Shown here one piece after another: positions 4,640 to 6,278 of a stretch of 6,278 nt of DNA. Source of the DNA: Dehalococcoidia bacterium (GTDB lineage Bacteria > Chloroflexota > Dehalococcoidia > GIF9 > AB-539-J10); the NCBI GenBank assembly GCA_003562555.1, contig PWUO01000150.1, forward strand, positions 1-6,278, in the 5' to 3' direction. Position numbers and translations under genes: made by a program. The notes beneath the pieces are model-generated. The model was not told the origin of the DNA, made no database searches, and saw only the letters and a list, made by a program, of their open reading frames with translations. Each line of letters begins with the position of its first letter. Position 1 is the stretch's first letter.

Positions 4640-6222
4640 CAGGTTGCCCCGTGGATCCCGTGATTGGCATTCCGGACATCCACCGCGTGCTCGTCCTTGT
4701 ACTGACGGGAGATGATGAGTCTGTTGAGCGCGTTCATGTATGCCTTTGCGCTGGCTACGACGATATCGGTGGATGCGCCTCGCCCGGTGTAGAGCCCGCC
4801 GTCGCTCTCGATGCGAATGAGCACTTCACCTATAGCATCGAAACCTTCCGTATTCGCGTTGATTGTGAACTCAACGAGAGTGTTGGGAATACCGATGATC
4901 CGGTTGATGACCTTGTACACGGCGTCGACGGGGCCCGTTCCCAACGCTGCATCGGCGAGCGTCTGCCCGTCGGGGCCTATCAGGCGAACTGCCGCTGAAT
5001 GGAGGCTGTGGTCGCCGCACGAAACGTCGACGTGGTCCAACCGGTAGACCTGGGTTTCCTGCCGCAATTCCTCGCCCACGAGCGACACAAGGTCGCGATC
5101 AGCAATCTCCCGCTTCTTATCTGCGAGATCCTTGAATGCCTGGAAGGCGTGGCTCAGCGCTTCATCACTGAGAGAGAATCCGAGCTCCGCGAGGCGCTCG
5201 CGAAACGCGTGTTTGCCACTCAGTTTTCCGAGCACGAGGCTGCTGGCGGGAATACCGACCGAGCGCGGATCCATGATCTCGTAGGTTGAAGACTCTTTGA
5301 CCATCCCATCCTGATGGATACCGGACTGGTGACGGAACGCGTTCGTCCCGACGATTGCCTTGTTGGGCTGAACCAGGAACCCGGTGAGGTCGCTCACCGT
5401 CCTGCTCGTCTTGAACAACTGCGTGGTGTCGATGCCGGTCGTCAATCCGAACACGTCGGCTCGTGTGTGCAGCGCCATGACGATCTCTTCGAGAGCAGCG
5501 TTACCCGCACGCTCACCAATGCCGTTGATGGTGCACTCCACCTGGCGGGCACCGATCCGAACCGCCTCAAGGCTGTTCGCGACGGCGAGGCCCAGATCGT
5601 CGTGACAGTGCACGCTGACGCAGGCTCTGCCTATGTTCCTCACGTTGCTGATGATCCCCTGTATTAGGGAGGAGAACTCGTTCACAGGGCTGTAGCCAAC
5701 CGTGTCGGCGATGTTCACCGTGACAGCTCCGGCATCGATGACGGCCTCGAGCAACTGGTTCAGAAACTCGGGCTCGGCGCGGGTAGCGTCCATCGGCGAG
5801 AACTCGACATCGTGGGTGTAGCTCTTCGCTCGGGCGACCATCTCTCGAGCCATCGCAAGGGCCTCATTACGGCTCTTCTTGAGCATGTGGGCGAGTTGCA
5901 CGTCCGACGCAGACAGGAACACGTGGATGCGCGGGTGCGCGGCGTCCTGGAGCGCCTCCCATGCCCGGTCGATAGCAGCTGGCCTGCAATGGGCGAGGCC
6001 ACAGATGATGGGTCGGCGTACCTCCCGTGCGATAAGTTGTACTGCCTCGAAGTCGCCGGGCGAGCTTACGGGGAAGCCCGCCTCGATGACGTCGACACCG
6101 AGCGTGTCGAGTTGCCGGGCGATGGTGAGCTTCTCCTTGGCAGTGAGGCTCGTGCCCGCAGCCTGCTCTCCATCCCGAAGTGTGGTATCGAAGATAATGA
6201 CCCTATCTTGTGCTGATCTCAC
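4639..6222 (-). CDS. leuA: 2-isopropylmalate synthase
   Basis: The 527-residue enzyme condenses acetyl-CoA with 2-oxoisovalerate in the first committed step to leucine. The TIM-barrel signature FDTTLRDGEQ (11-20) provides metal ligand D12 and R16. VHCHDDLGLAVANS (204-217) gives metal histidines H205 and H207, and NGIGERAGN (233-241) the asparagine ligand N241. The C-terminal region from about 390, ending GRGASTDIVVASAKAYMNAL (480-499), is the LeuA regulatory domain through which leucine inhibits the enzyme in characterised family members. The subdomain motif reads HQSGIHQDG (298-306), where HESGIHQDG is common. The GTG at 6222 gives a normal N-terminus, but no Shine-Dalgarno site is close: AGGAG lies 18 bases upstream in a hairpin. 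The frame stays open to the window edge, so an upstream start is possible. Citramalate synthase is related; the long LeuA-like sequence and leuCDB neighbours favour LeuA. Confidence 0.94.
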   Translation of the reverse strand: MRSAQDRVIIFDTTLRDGEQAAGTSLTAKEKLTIARQLDTLGVDVIEAGFPVSSPGDFEAVQLIAREVRRPIICGLAHCRPAAIDRAWEALQDAAHPRIHVFLSASDVQLAHMLKKSRNEALAMAREMVARAKSYTHDVEFSPMDATRAEPEFLNQLLEAVIDAGAVTVNIADTVGYSPVNEFSSLIQGIISNVRNIGRACVSVHCHDDLGLAVANSLEAVRIGARQVECTINGIGERAGNAALEEIVMALHTRADVFGLTTGIDTTQLFKTSRTVSDLTGFLVQPNKAIVGTNAFRHQSGIHQDGMVKESSTYEIMDPRSVGIPASSLVLGKLSGKHAFRERLAELGFSLSDEALSHAFQAFKDLADKKREIADRDLVSLVGEELRQETQVYRLDHVDVSCGDHSLHSAAVRLIGPDGQTLADAALGTGPVDAVYKVINRIIGIPNTLVEFTINANTEGFDAIGEVLIRIESDGGLYTGRGASTDIVVASAKAYMNALNRLIISRQYKDEHAVDVRNANHGIHGAT

Positions 6223-6233
6223 AAAGGGGGAAG

Positions 6234-6254
6234 GGGACGGCTCCTGGCCGTCCC
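6234..6254 (-). other. Hairpin directly upstream of leuA, possible attenuator or terminator
   Basis: Arms of 8 bp, GGGACGGC and GCCGTCCC, enclose the 5-base loop TCCTG on the plus strand. On the minus strand the 3' arm is followed by CTTCCCCCTTT and then the leuA GTG, 11 bases past the stem. A competing 9-bp pairing, AGGGGACGG (6261 to 6253) with CCGTCCCCT (6240 to 6232), is also possible. This could be the terminator of an upstream gene or the end of a leader attenuator whose remainder lies outside the window. The pyrimidine tail is not a strong U-run. Confidence 0.5.
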
Positions 6255-6278
6255 GTCCCCTCGTACGCGTAATGTCTA

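Noticed and set aside
3806..4663. 285-residue plus-strand open frame
   Set aside because: It is entirely antisense to leuC and the leuA end, and its translation is low-complexity shadow sequence with no family resemblance.

Overview
The window holds a leucine biosynthesis operon on the minus strand in the order leuA (6222 to 4639), leuC, leuD, leuB (ending at 1750). It is followed on the same strand by a 343-base regulated leader and then the branched-chain aminotransferase gene ilvE (1406 to 489). On the plus strand, convergent with ilvE, lies rpsT (21 to 299), encoding ribosomal protein S20. All the proteins look like full-length, conserved housekeeping enzymes. No mobile element, CRISPR array, tRNA or rRNA was seen.

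The organism is a moderately GC-rich bacterium. The short LeuC/LeuD pair (430 and 168 residues, the type often called archaeal-like), the form of the aminotransferase and the use of TTG and GTG starts with good Shine-Dalgarno sites would fit Chloroflexota or another deep non-proteobacterial lineage. That placement is an inference with low to moderate confidence.

The four leu genes are packed tightly: leuA/leuC share 1 base, leuC/leuD share 4 bases (ATGA) and leuD/leuB share 4 bases (ATGA), which points to one transcript with translational coupling. LeuA condenses 2-oxoisovalerate with acetyl-CoA, LeuCD isomerises 2-isopropylmalate to 3-isopropylmalate, LeuB oxidises this to the leucine 2-oxoacid, and IlvE transaminates it to leucine. 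IlvE can also make valine and isoleucine.

The most interesting part is the leuB-ilvE gap. It contains, in order on the minus strand, a near-consensus sigma-70 promoter whose -35 box overlaps the leuB stop codon, a 33-codon open frame whose residues 6-19 are nine branched-chain residues plus five alanines, a strong 9-bp hairpin right after an Ile-Leu-Ile-Val codon run, a segment matching 12 of 13 positions for pairing with the 5' arm of a downstream terminator-like hairpin, and that hairpin itself. This is the full layout of a ribosome-mediated (leader peptide) transcription attenuator controlling ilvE. A second hairpin sits just upstream of leuA at the window edge and may belong to a similar leader that is cut off.
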